The notes: generated by a model not told the origin, from the sequence alone. A stretch of 61,263 nucleotides of DNA from Streptomyces sp. YIM 130001 (GCF_003574445.1 NZ_KZ984567.1:1-61263); one strand, 5' to 3'; shown: positions 1-8,448, numbered from the stretch's first letter. A program made the numbers and translations.

Positions 1-102
1 CCCCCGGCGGTACGACCGCGACAGGCCGGCCCTCCCCCAGGTTTCCCGGCGGAGCGCCACCCCTCCGGCGCCCCACACCGACCACGAACGCACCCGGAAG
101 GT

Positions 103-120
103 CAGGGGCTGAGCGTTCTC
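103..120. repeat. Left terminal inverted repeat of the ISAs1-type element
   Basis: CAGGGGCTGAGCGTTCTC at 103..120 is matched, allowing one small gap, by the reverse complement of 1397..1414. The transposase stop codon lies immediately inside it at 119..121. Confidence 0.6.
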
Positions 121-1267
121 ATCTGATGGGAGTGACGAGGTCGAGTGCGTGGTCGGTCGTGACCGGTAGTGATCTGCTGCTTGGGTGTCGTTGCTCCAGC
201 CGACGAGGTTGGCCAGGGCGATCGCGAGGTTGCGGAAGGTGGCCAGGGCTCGGGGAGCGTTACGGCAGGCGTCCTCCTGGAGGGTGGTGTCGCGGATGTG
301 GTGCAGGGCCTCCACTTGCCAGTGTCCGCGTACGGCTGCGGCGAGTTGAGCTGCGGTGGCCTGCTCGGCGGCCAGGCCGGCGACGGCGTAGACGCGCTCG
401 ATGGTGACTTTGCCGGTGCGGATGTCGCGTCGGCGGCGGACGATCTGCAGTGCCTGAACGGCGTGCGGGAAGGCGAGCCCGGCGACGGTGGCGGCCTTGA
501 GCCGGCGGATCTCGTCGCGGCCGTAACCGGCTTGGCGAGTCTTGTCCAGCAGCGGAACGTCCCGCCAGGGCAGCTTCTTCACCGCTGTCGGAGGCCGGGG
601 TGGTTGGCCTTGACGACTGCGATGTAGTGGGCCTTCTTCGCCTCGATGAGGAAGCGCGCGTGATCGGTCTGTGTCAGCAGGGCGTCGAACGTGACGACGG
701 TACGGCGAGGTGGAGCGGAGTGAGCAGGGGCCGGAACGCGGTGATCTCGTTGCTCTTGGAGTCGACCTGGCGCTGGGCGATCACGGCGCGTTCGCCGTGC
801 ACGACCGCGGCGAGCAGGTGGACCGCGGTGCGGGTGGCGGTGCGCGAGCCACGCAGGGTCTTGCCGTCCACGGCCAAGGCCCGCAGTCCTCCGGTCGGTT
901 CGGTGTGACCGACGAGCCAGTGACCGATGGCGTGGTCCAGGGCGTCGGAGTCGATCCAGGCGAGCAGGCGCCCCAGAGTGCAGGCGCGGGGCACCCTCGC
1001 TCCCAGGCCGAAACGGGCGCGGATATCGGGCGGCGCAGCAGCTACGAACCGGGCGATCGCCGTCAGCGTGGCCGCGCCGCCGAGGACCGCGACGGTGCAC
1101 AGCGCGAGCAGGACACCGAGCCGGTAGCGCCGGCCCTGCCGTCGGCGCGGATCCGGAAGCGTTTCCAACACCTCCGCGAGGACGGCGAGTTCCGCCGGAT
1201 CAGTGGCCGGGGAGTCCGCACGGCGGGCACGGTGGCAGGACAGGACTTCGATCGTGGAAACTGACAT
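119..1267 (-). pseudogene. ISAs1-family DDE transposase with two frameshifts
   Basis: The N-terminal part starts at 1267 and contains the first catalytic Asp in LAVDGKTLRGS. Near 710 the reading moves to another frame, which carries the second Asp in FDALLTQTDHARFLIEAKKA. Near 585 it shifts back to the first frame, giving KKLPWRDVPLLDKTRQ and the region around GHWQVEALHHIRDTTLQED, which holds the third acidic residue. The frame then ends at 119. The two shifts compensate, so all three catalytic residues survive in the DNA but no single frame encodes the whole enzyme. This is seen directly from the overlapping frames. Sequencing error cannot be excluded, but two independent shifts favour a dead transposase. 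Confidence 0.85.
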
Positions 1268-1413
1268 CCGGACGCGGCCCCTGAACGATCAACGGCTTCA
1301 GACACCTTGATCATCAGCGGTCGCGTCCATCGTATGACTGCCGGGCCCACCAGGCCGAACACACACGATCACGGCCGACCACTCATCTCGCCACGCGAGA
1401 ACCCTTCAGCCCT
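1076..1413. repeat. Direct repeat, copy A (right end of the IS)
   Basis: This segment matches 2418..2754 over about 337 bp with roughly a dozen differences and one small indel. It covers the transposase start and the right IS terminus. Both copies lie in the same orientation and bracket the membrane-protein gene at 1383..2198. Confidence 0.9.
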
Positions 1414-2198
1414 AGGGCAGGGACGGCCCCGGATGCGGCCCGACCACCTACTGGGCGCCCAATGCCCGTGTCGTTCCCTCCTTGCCCCTCCTCGTATCCA
1501 GCCTTGACCGTGCGCTTCTCCTTCCACAGGTGGTAGAGGGCAATGGCGAGGATCGCGGTGCCGACCAGGTTGGCGACGAAGTGCCACCACACGCGATAGG
1601 TCACCAGCGCTGGGCCGGGATCAATTGCACCGAACCAGGTCGACAGACCGATCGCCCTACTGGCCCCCAGGGCCACTGAGGCCGTCAAAACGATGTGCTC
1701 AATACCGTGAATGCCCTGCATCCAGACGCCCATCTTGGCCCACGTGCGAGTCTTGAGGTGCCCGGTGGCTCGGCGGGTGATCTGCACGATGCCGACGAGG
1801 CCGGCAAGGAAGATGAAGTTTCCGGTCAGGTGCAGGATCTCCATGCCCAACTCGGGCTTGGTCGGGTCCACCTGGCCCATGCCACGCGCGAGGCTGTTCG
1901 CCCAAGGAGTCATCCAAGAAGGAGCGTACGGGTTCGCCACCCAGTATCCGGCCTGGGCGACGTGCTCCTGAAAGTGGCCTATCTGACCGACCACACCAAG
2001 ACCGATGACGGCGACCGCGGTCTTGTGCAGCCAGGAACGGACAGGTCCACGGTTTGCATAGGCGAGTACGACAACTGCCGCCCACATGGCCACGGCCCAG
2101 CCGATGAACACGACGGCACCCCAAGTGTCCAGCAAGGACACGGCACCGCCCATCTCGTGACTGCCATGGCCTGCGTGTACAGAGGGCCCGTGGTCCAT
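1383..2198 (-). CDS. Polytopic membrane protein with paired HxxEH motifs (paralogue A)
   Basis: A 271-residue protein with about five or six hydrophobic segments. It starts at an ATG preceded by AAGGAG with good spacing. Two HxxEH motifs are visible (H75-E78-H79 and H164-E167-H168), plus His123 in EILHLTGN and His206 in VWWHFVANL. The same six-His, two-Glu pattern recurs in the protein at 3402..4031, so the two are paralogues. The N terminus is His-rich. The last dozen or so residues are encoded inside the IS right end, so the native C terminus has probably been replaced. Function is unknown; the His/Glu arrangement near membrane segments suggests an intramembrane metal site, which is inference. 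It reads divergently from the IS fragment at 2418. Confidence 0.75.
   Translation of the reverse strand: MDHGPSVHAGHGSHEMGGAVSLLDTWGAVVFIGWAVAMWAAVVVLAYANRGPVRSWLHKTAVAVIGLGVVGQIGHFQEHVAQAGYWVANPYAPSWMTPWANSLARGMGQVDPTKPELGMEILHLTGNFIFLAGLVGIVQITRRATGHLKTRTWAKMGVWMQGIHGIEHIVLTASVALGASRAIGLSTWFGAIDPGPALVTYRVWWHFVANLVGTAILAIALYHLWKEKRTVKAGYEEGQGGNDTGIGRPVGGRAASGAVPALGLKGSRVAR
1397..1414. repeat. Right terminal inverted repeat of the ISAs1-type element
   Basis: GAGAACCCTTCAGCCCTA at 1397..1414. The same end in the second IS fragment reads GGGAACCCATCAGCCCTG and finishes at about 2754. Confidence 0.6.
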
Positions 2199-2417
2199 AG
2201 GTGGACTCCTTGTCCAGGTCGCGGTTGGTACTTCGACTTATGGTCCGCCACCGTAGGAATCCCCATTCCCCAGAGGCCACTCCACGTGTGCTGTGTTCAT
2301 CCACAGGCACGGCAGCGCTCTGAAAGGGATGACCGTCGTTGCGGAACGCAGAGCCACGGCAGGTACTCCAGGTGACGTGTACGAAAGGCCCGCTCGCCGC
2401 CCTGCTGCTCCTGTTGT

Positions 2418-2754
2418 GCCGCCGAGGACCGCGACGGTGCACAGCGCGAGCAGGACACCGAGCCGGTAGCGCCGGCCCTGCCGTCGGCGCGGATCCGGAA
2501 GCGTTTCCAACACCTCCGCGAGGACGGCAAGTTCCGCCGGATCAGTGGCCGGGGAGTCCGCTGGCAGGCACGGTGGCAGGACAGGACTTCGATCGTGGAA
2601 ACTGGCATGCAGACGCGACCCCTGAACGCTCAACGGCTGCAGACACCTTGATCATCAGCGGTCGCGTCCATCGTATGACTGCCGGGCCCACCAGGCCGAA
2701 CACACACGATCACGGCCGACCACTCATCTCGCCACGCGGGAACCCATCAGCCCT
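2418..2754 (-). mobile_element. Truncated ISAs1 right-end fragment (direct repeat, copy B)
   Basis: This is a second copy of the right 338 bp of the upstream IS, in the same orientation. It holds the start of a transposase frame (from about 2608), whose homology stops at 2418 where the sequence becomes unrelated. It differs from copy A at scattered positions, so it is not a very recent duplication. Its outer terminus, read outward as CAGCCCT, falls at 2748..2754 directly against the coding sequence of the TetR-type gene. Confidence 0.85.
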
Positions 2755-2756
2755 GC

Positions 2757-3386
2757 GCAATCCGTACTCGCGACGGCATCCTCAGCGCGGCGGCAGCCGA
2801 GTTCGAGCGCCGAGGCTATCTGGGCACCCGGCTGCAGGACATGGCGTCCTGCCTGGGCATCAGCAAGGGAGCGCTGTACTTCCACTTCCCCTCCAAGCAG
2901 GCCCTCGCGACGGCCGTGGCGGCGCGGCAGCACGACCTGGTCCCACGCCTCATCGCCCGGTTGCGACCGCGGCACGAGAAGGCCACGGAGGTGCTGGTCG
3001 CCCTGGCCGGTCAGGTCACGTGGCAGCTGATGCACCGACCGGACGTGCACGCCGGGCTGCGGCTGATCGCCGAGGACCAACTCGTGGGCCACAACCGCCC
3101 GGCCCGCACCGAGGACTTCGTTCATCCGTACAGCGCCTGGGCCGGGGCGATCGACGAGCTGCTGCGTGAAGCCGGCGGGCAAGGCGACATCCGCCCCGGC
3201 ATCGATACGTCCGCCGCCGCGCGCAGCATCATGTGCGCCTTCGCCGGATTGCGTCAGGTGCTTCCGGAAGCCTGCCGTGTCCGCCCCCATGAATCCGGCA
3301 CCTGGGCCGCCGCGCCGCGGCAGTTCCTGCAGTCCCTTCTCCTGGTGCGGGAGATCGGCACGGTGGAAGACGTGGGCGTCGACTGA
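2757..3386 (+). pseudogene. TetR-family, gamma-butyrolactone-receptor-like regulator, 5' truncated by IS
   Basis: The open frame begins immediately after the IS fragment with AIRTRDGILSAAAAEFERRG, which is helix 1 of a TetR DNA-binding domain. It continues through the recognition helix SKGALYFHF and a ligand domain whose AGLRLIAEDQL and GDIRPGIDTSAAARSIM stretches resemble ScbR/ArpA-type receptors. The first ATG in frame is at 2841, inside the HTH, so translation from it would lose the first helices. About ten native residues and the promoter are missing. It was probably an autoregulatory receptor for a gamma-butyrolactone signal; an AfsA-type synthase remnant lies 2.5 kb downstream. Assignment to the receptor subgroup is by pattern memory; TetR family membership is secure. 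Confidence 0.75.
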
Positions 3387-3401
3387 GGCCGTCATTCTGG
3401 C

Positions 3402-4031
3402 GTGCGGAACCGCCCGTCCTTTTCCGATGCCGACCGCAGGGAGTTCCGTACATGGCAGTCAGCACCCGCACCCGCCCCACTCATGGACCGCGAGGTCCTG
3501 GGCCGGCTGAACAGCAGCGGGCACCGGACAGCGTTGAACGTGTACCTCTTCATCGTGCTGGCCCACTGGGCCGAACACCTCGCCCAGCCGGTACAGATCT
3601 ACGTCTACCACTGGCCGGTCAGCGAAGCCGGTGGCGTTCTCGGCATCTACTTCCCCTGGCTGGTCACGTCGGAGTGGATGCACTACGGCGATGCCCTGCT
3701 CATGCTGGCGGGGCTGATGCTGCTCCGCCTCGCGTTCACCGGGCCCGCGCGCACCTGGTGGAACTTGTCGCTCGGCATCCAGGTGTGGCATCACCTCGAG
3801 CACCTGCTGCTGGTTCAGGCCCTCACCGGGGCATTCCTGCTGGGCCGGCCGAAGCAGACCAGCATCATTCAGCTGGTCTTCCCGCGGGTGGAACCGCACG
3901 TGTTCTACAACGCACTCGTCTTCGTGCCGATGGTCGTGGCCATGCTGCTGCACCGGCGCCCCGCGGCCCCCGCGCACGCCGTACGGTGCGGCTGCGCGCG
4001 CCCGCCCGTGCGGGTGGGGCAGCCGGCGTGA
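3402..4031 (+). CDS. Polytopic membrane protein with paired HxxEH motifs (paralogue B)
   Basis: Up to 209 residues with about four or five membrane segments. It has HxxEH motifs at H55-E58-H59 (AHWAEHLAQ) and H130-E133-H134 (WHHLEHLLL), with His94 in EWMHYGD and His166 in EPHVFYNAL. These match the positions of the conserved His/Glu residues in the protein at 1383..2198. The GTG at 3402 is one possible start; ATG 3483 begins just before the first conserved segment. A good ribosome site (AGGGAG) precedes an ATG at 3452, but in another frame, which hints at a small indel near the start. It follows the regulator by 15 bp and overlaps the next gene by GTGA. Function unknown. Confidence 0.7.
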   Translation: MRNRPSFSDADRREFRTWQSAPAPAPLMDREVLGRLNSSGHRTALNVYLFIVLAHWAEHLAQPVQIYVYHWPVSEAGGVLGIYFPWLVTSEWMHYGDALLMLAGLMLLRLAFTGPARTWWNLSLGIQVWHHLEHLLLVQALTGAFLLGRPKQTSIIQLVFPRVEPHVFYNALVFVPMVVAMLLHRRPAAPAHAVRCGCARPPVRVGQPA

Positions 4032-4544
4032 CCGCGCGTGCCGTACCGTCGCGGCGGATGACCGTGGGGCTGCTCTACCGCTCGCTGCCCAACATCGGCA
4101 CGGCGCTGCGGGCGGCGACGGGGGACAGCCGGCCCGGGACCTTCACGGCAGAACGGCTGGACTGTGTCCAGCATCCCGGTCACGAAAGCTGCAGCTGGTC
4201 GGGCACCTTCCGGCCCAGCGAAGGCGGCGCCGTCAAGCGTGCCGCCTTCGCTGGGCTGCGGCCGCGGCAGCATGCGGCCGGGCGAGAAGCGGCCGGCGAT
4301 CGACATCGGTCTGCGGTCCAAGGTCTGCGATCCGCAGGGCTCCAACGAATGGATCTTCACTGCGGCGCTCCTGATCGCGGGCCTGGGCATCCTGGTCTTC
4401 CTGGCACGCAGGCACCTCATGCCGCCGCCGGAGAGGCCGGAGCCTCCGCAGAAGGCGGAGGAGCAACAGCAGCCGGAAGCAGCGGAGCAGATGCCCGTGA
4501 GCGAGATCGCCGGAGGTGCGGGGGAGCACCGTCGTCATCGGTGA
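4028..4544 (+). pseudogene. Single-span membrane protein gene with an internal frame break
   Basis: The GTG at 4028 overlaps the previous stop (GTGA). This frame reads MTVGLLYRSLPN, then CVQHPGHESCSWSGTFRPSE, until about 4240. The continuation lies one frame over: SMRPGEKRPAIDIGLRSKV, then a hydrophobic span (WIFTAALLIAGLGILVFLA) and a Pro/Glu/Gln-rich tail ending at 4544. Joined, the two parts give one protein of about 170 residues, with an extracytoplasmic domain followed by a transmembrane helix. I think this is one gene because each half looks coding only on its own side of the break. The break falls at a perfect 16-bp inverted repeat (4211..4254). Whether it is mutation, sequencing error or a programmed shift is open. 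Confidence 0.55.
4211..4254. repeat. Perfect 16-bp inverted repeat, 12-nt spacer
   Basis: GCCCAGCGAAGGCGGC at 4211 and its exact reverse complement at 4239..4254 flank GCCGTCAAGCGT. It lies inside the frameshifted membrane-protein gene, exactly where the two coding frames meet. It would form a very stable hairpin in DNA or RNA. Confidence 0.85.
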
Positions 4545-4615
4545 CTCCCCGGCCAGCCTGCGCATGGCACCGTGCGTTGCTCCGCGGCGAGAGGCGGCGG
4601 TACCGCGCGGGCGGC

Positions 4616-5788
4616 TCAGGAAGCCAGCGCCGCCTGCCGTCCGGGCATGTTCAGCGTGCTGTGCATGTACGCGGCGGTGACCAGGGTCATGTGGTGGTGC
4701 CAGCCCGGGTAGGACCTGCCCTCGAAGTCCTGGAGGCCGAAGTCGCTTTCCAGGTCCCGCAGCGCATGCCGCGTGCGCGACTGCACCATGGCAATCACGT
4801 CCTCGCCCCTTTGCTGCACCATGTTGGTCAGCCACAGGGCGGCGGCACGCGGCTGCCGTTCACCACGCACGGACAGCAGGCGGTAGGTCCGTTGCAGCGG
4901 TGGTTCGTACGGGCCGGTGTGCGGCAGGCCCACGAGGTCGGCCTGGACCCTCAGGGGCCTGCCGTGCGGCGAGTAACAGGTAAGCGTTTCGTTGCTGCCG
5001 CAGCAGTCCGGATCGGAGAACTTCCCCGCCGGCAGTACGTCGGGCAGGCTCCGGCCATCGTGCCGCTGGGCGTTGAGATGGCGGCCGACCACCAACGGCA
5101 GGTTTCCCGGCACGCCTATCGCGAAGTCGCATCCCAGTTGGCTGAGCCCGCGCACCAGCGCTGCCGCGCCGGACTGTGCACTGAGATCGGCGATCACGGG
5201 GACGGATGCCAGGCGGGTCCGCCGGCTCATGGCGCGTGCCAGATCAAGGACGTGGCCGTCCAGCCCCTGCGCGGAAGCATCGTCCGGGATACGGCTGCGT
5301 GCCCGGCGGTCGTCGTCCCGGATCCACGCTCCAGGTAACAGCAGTCGCCAGTCGACGGGTACCGCCCCCTGCTGATGGACGAGGAACCCACCGATGCCGA
5401 CCTGGCAGTTCACCGATCTACCGGTCTCGGGGAAGAAGCGCCGGTGCACGCCGCACGAGTGCTCGCCACGCTTGCGCAGGACGGCCACGTCGATCTGCCA
5501 GGACAAGGGGGTCAGCCGCTGCTCCGCCCAGCGCATGAGCTCCTGGTACGCCAAATCCCACTCCCAGGGACTGGCGTTGACGAACTGGTGCAGCGACTGC
5601 GCGGCCGTCGGCGAGTCCGAGATGGCCGCCGCCAGCCGCCGCACCGACTTCTTGCCAGGGGTGCGCAACAGGCTGACGAGGTAGGCGTGCGCCCAGCGCC
5701 GCTGATCGGCGCGGGGCAAGTGCGCAAAGATCTGCTCTGCGAAGTCTAGGACAGATGTTTGTTGCCGGAGCGGGCTTGTTGTGTGCAC
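4616..5788 (-). CDS. IS701-like transposase-family protein
   Basis: About 390 residues from a GTG at 5788, which is preceded by GGGGGA at good spacing; the open frame runs further upstream to 5920 but without a ribosome site. The core is that of DDE_5/IS701-type proteins, with LDFAEQIFAHLPRADQRRWA near the N terminus. The first catalytic position, which I recall as a DD(T/S)G motif in active members, reads QIDVAVLRKRGEHSCGV here. A C-terminal LQDFEGRSYPGWHHHMTL still contains the catalytic Glu. No terminal inverted repeats were noticed around it. It may be a domesticated or inactive relative rather than a mobile IS. It stands between two decayed signalling genes. Confidence 0.7.
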   Translation of the reverse strand: MHTTSPLRQQTSVLDFAEQIFAHLPRADQRRWAHAYLVSLLRTPGKKSVRRLAAAISDSPTAAQSLHQFVNASPWEWDLAYQELMRWAEQRLTPLSWQIDVAVLRKRGEHSCGVHRRFFPETGRSVNCQVGIGGFLVHQQGAVPVDWRLLLPGAWIRDDDRRARSRIPDDASAQGLDGHVLDLARAMSRRTRLASVPVIADLSAQSGAAALVRGLSQLGCDFAIGVPGNLPLVVGRHLNAQRHDGRSLPDVLPAGKFSDPDCCGSNETLTCYSPHGRPLRVQADLVGLPHTGPYEPPLQRTYRLLSVRGERQPRAAALWLTNMVQQRGEDVIAMVQSRTRHALRDLESDFGLQDFEGRSYPGWHHHMTLVTAAYMHSTLNMPGRQAALAS

Positions 5789-5808
5789 GGCGCGGTCCCC
5801 CAGTTGAC

Positions 5809-6352
5809 TCAGTGATGAAGAGCTGGCCGAAAGAATAACGGCCGACCCCCTTTTTTGAACCGCTCGCGCCGTGGTGCAGACCACTTCGGGAAGTCGCCGG
5901 GGCATCCGCGATGGGGGCACGGCAACACGGGTGACAGGACCGGGTAGCTGGTGTCCACACGTAACTGCCAGTGCCCAGGCGGGCCGTGCGGGACGGGCTG
6001 CGCCAGGACGACGTCCTCGGGGATCAGTCGCCCCACCGAGTGCGGGGGCAGCGGAGGTGTGAGCTCGGGTGCCTCGGCGAAGATCTGAGCCGCATCTCCC
6101 CGTTCCCCGCGCATGCGTCGATAGACGGCCGGGGAGCAGCAGGTGAAACGCGTCGAGGCTACGGCCAGCAGTTCGGCCCCGCGCATGACCTCGAATTCCA
6201 TGGTGACCTCGGCCGGCAGTTCACGTATCCGGCGCATCTCGGTGGTCTTGACATGCAACTGCAGGTCCGCAGGCCGACGTTCGATCCGGAGAGCCTGCGG
6301 ATTGACGGCATAGCGGCAGGAACACCTCGGCGACGGAGGCGCGGTGCACATA
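5809..6352 (-). pseudogene. AfsA/ScbA-type gamma-butyrolactone synthase gene, degraded
   Basis: AfsA-type proteins carry two hot-dog repeats and start near a VHRASVAEVFL motif. Here YVHRASVAEVFL is encoded at 6352..6317, preceded in frame by a stop codon. It jumps directly, in a different frame, to YAVNPQALRIERRPADLQLH, so roughly 50-60 residues are missing. The second frame continues through STRFTCCSPAVYRRMRG to LRVDTSYPVL, the start of the second hot-dog repeat, and then loses all similarity, so the C-terminal half is gone too. The gene therefore has an internal deletion, a frameshift and a 3' truncation. It would have made a butyrolactone precursor. The partner receptor-like gene at 2757 is also damaged. 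Confidence 0.8.
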
Positions 6353-6537
6353 CTCTTAGGGGACGGTGGTGGTCCACGAACACCTGCTCCGGTGCCGGTC
6401 GGACACGACCGACGACCACCGATACCCCGGGTTCAACGCCCGCCCCGCTCTTGGGCAACCAGCGAGACGCGTCATCGAGTTGTTCGCGTTCATCATGGCT
6501 ATCTCGTCATACCTTCGCCGCAGAGGACCCGAGACGA

Positions 6538-6690
6538 ATGCTCTTTTTGATAGCCGCACTACTCGTACTGGGCATTATTGCCGGAGCAGCAGCTCAGATT
6601 CCGCCGGTCGCCAGCCTGGTCGCAGGCACCGCGATTGCGGCCTGGCTCCTGGCGTTCTTCATAGGCGAGCGCCGACGGGCAAGGCGGTGA
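6538..6690 (+). CDS. Small two-span membrane protein
   Basis: Fifty residues from ATG 6538, preceded by an AGAGGA ribosome site. Two hydrophobic segments are seen (LFLIAALLVLGIIAG and VAGTAIAAWLLAFFI), and the tail is basic (GERRRARR). The stop overlaps the start of the next gene as TGATGG sharing one base, so the two are probably co-translated. No function is known to me. Confidence 0.6.
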   Translation: MLFLIAALLVLGIIAGAAAQIPPVASLVAGTAIAAWLLAFFIGERRRARR

Positions 6691-7007
6691 TGGCCATGAC
6701 CATGGAACGCACGCTCGCCACTCCGTCCCTCGACGACGTGTCCGCCGACCCTGAAAAGCCCGCCGGCCGCCGGCCCAGCGGAGCCGACGACTACGCCGTC
6801 GCATCCTTCGTCGCGGGACTGACCGGGTTACTGGTGTTCAACCTCGTGCTGGGGCCCTGCGCACTGGTCTTCGGCTCCATGGCCCTGGCCAACCGCACGA
6901 CCCGCCGCGGTCGCGCCGTGCTCGGCCTCACCCTCGGCGCCGCCGACCTGATCGTGATCAGTGTGCTCGTCACGATCAACGGAACAGTGTCCTGGTCGGC
7001 GGACTGA
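6690..7007 (+). CDS. DUF4190-type membrane protein
   Basis: A 105-residue protein with an acidic N-terminal tail followed by two hydrophobic segments separated by a short basic loop (ALANRTTRRGRAVLG). This is the usual DUF4190 arrangement, including the GLLVFNLVLGPCALVFG-type first helix. The role of these proteins is unknown. Its start overlaps the stop of the preceding small membrane gene, indicating a two-gene operon. Confidence 0.7.
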   Translation: MAMTMERTLATPSLDDVSADPEKPAGRRPSGADDYAVASFVAGLTGLLVFNLVLGPCALVFGSMALANRTTRRGRAVLGLTLGAADLIVISVLVTINGTVSWSAD

Positions 7008-7858
7008 CGGTCCCTGCACCACGTCAAAGACGCCGACGCTGTCGCACACCCCGCAGCGGGCCGCATCGGCGACACCTGCCGCGCCCACGGGCTCATCGGC
7101 ACCGGACGGGACTGCACCGAGGTGACGTTGGCCCCACCCACGCGTGGGATTGGGCAGCACAGCATCCTGATGCGGCCCTGCGGCAATCCCGTTCTCCCCA
7201 GACGTTTGTGCCGGTTGGCCCACACCACGGGCGAGCCTTCTCCCGGCGTGCTGAGCCCGACGACTGGCCCCACCGTCACACATGGACTGGCATCCTCACA
7301 GCAACCACCGTACTCCCCGGCACCCGACGCCGGCCGGCAGGCCGCGTGACGCCAGGAAAGGGGAGCAGCCACGCACACCTGGGACGTCGCCGCCGCATGC
7401 CGTCTCGCCCAGCCCTTCCCGCCGGCGCTGGCCACCGACCCGCTGGACCTCGCTCCGATTCCGGTCGGCGCCTCCGACCGACAGGATCGCTTTGTGCCTG
7501 TGCCAGAACGTGGAAATCCATGGGCCGGGGCGGCGGAATGCTCCTCGCGACAGGGCCGCCGTCTCACGGCGCGGGCACGGACGCGCTACGCGAACCGGGC
7601 CCTCCATGGCTTCTTGTTGAGCCTCCTGCCGGAGCGAGATCCACAGCAACCGATGGCCAGCGCATCGTCCTCGGAATCAAAGGTTCTGACACAGGCACTT
7701 TGCGGGGCCACTCACTGCGCCGCACGTGGCCGGCCCGGCTGAGAAGCCGCTGACCGGAAACCTCGCTCGGCCCACCCGCGACGGGCCGGGTAGCCTGTGT
7801 CGCTCAGCCTGTCCACCATCCGCCCCGTCACCGGTACGGAAGCTAAGGTCCCACAACT
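7008..7858. other. Region without a supported gene
   Basis: Several overlapping open frames exist on both strands, but none has consistent third-position composition, a ribosome site or a recognisable motif. No RNA gene was recognised. Confidence 0.5.
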
Positions 7859-8439
7859 TCACGCGGCGAAGCCGATGTTGGTGCAGTACTCGTAGGCGCC
7901 ATAGCCATAGTCGGAGCCGAGGTCGGGCAGGATGCCGTCGGTCCATGCGTCGCCGAGGCCCTGGTCGTCGCCTGCGGCCCAGGCGTCGACGATCGGGTCC
8001 CAGTGGCGGACGTTCATGGTGCGGTAGGGCACCACGCGCTGGTGGGGGCGGTTGACCTGGGACTGGTTGAGCGGGTGGATCTCGACGCGGGTGCCGCGGC
8101 CGTCGCGGTTGAGGCGTTTGAGGAGGTGGCGGGCGACGTTGTGGCGGCGCACGTCCCGGTAGGTCTGCTCGATGCGGGCGAGGTTCATCTTCGACGGGGA
8201 GCGCTAACGTCGAGCAGGCCTTCACGGTGCAGTCGGTGACGGTGAGGCCAGCCTCACGGGCGGCGGCGCGGGCGTGGTCGGTGCGGGTGAGGTAGTTCAG
8301 CCGCGCCATCAGGCCGCGCTTGTGCGGTGACGGGGGTGGCGACGCCGCCCGCGAGGTCGTCGAGGCGGCGCGCGACGACGTCGGCGCCCTTGGCGCCGCG
8401 GGCACCGAACTTGCCGAACTCCAGGCTCCTGTCGGGCAT
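7859..8439 (-). pseudogene. Tpg-sized HTH protein downstream of tap-like gene, frameshifted
   Basis: Reading the minus strand from ATG 8439: MPDRSLEFGKFGARGAKGAD and a further short stretch in one frame; then, after a shift, MARLNYLTRTDHARAAAREA with an HTH-like GLTVTDCTVKA; then, after another shift past an in-frame TAG, RSPSKMNLARIEQTYRDVRR through to DYGYGAYEYCTNIGFAA at 7859. Joined, the three pieces give about 190 residues, the size of Streptomyces terminal proteins (Tpg). The gene follows the Tap-like gene by 9 bp, as tpg follows tap. Identity as a terminal protein is inferred from size, HTH and position; I could not confirm sequence similarity. At least two frame breaks make it non-functional as read. 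Confidence 0.5.
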
Positions 8440-8448
8440 CTACCGCTC

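Larger units (their letters stand above)
103..1414 (-). mobile_element. ISAs1-family insertion sequence, degenerate
   Basis: A roughly 1.3-kb element bounded by imperfect terminal inverted repeats. The left end begins CAGGGGCTGAGCGTTCTC at 103; the right end, read on the minus strand from 1414, begins TAGGGCTGAAGGGTTCTC. Between them lies one transposase gene reading leftward (119..1267), which fits the usual size and single-gene organisation of ISAs1-type elements. No convincing target duplication was seen in the bases just outside the ends. The right 338 bp occurs again at 2418..2754. The element is probably immobile because the transposase frame is broken twice. Family assignment rests on the transposase motifs. 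Confidence 0.8.

Noticed and set aside
1..102. Left edge considered as a replicon telomere
   Set aside because: No series of palindromes typical of Streptomyces telomeres; the sequence runs straight into an IS end.
3452..5338. A 628-residue plus-strand open frame
   Set aside because: It is Arg/Pro/Ala-rich, crosses three real genes in other frames and on the other strand, and lacks any motif. Only its part from 4028 to about 4240 is coding.
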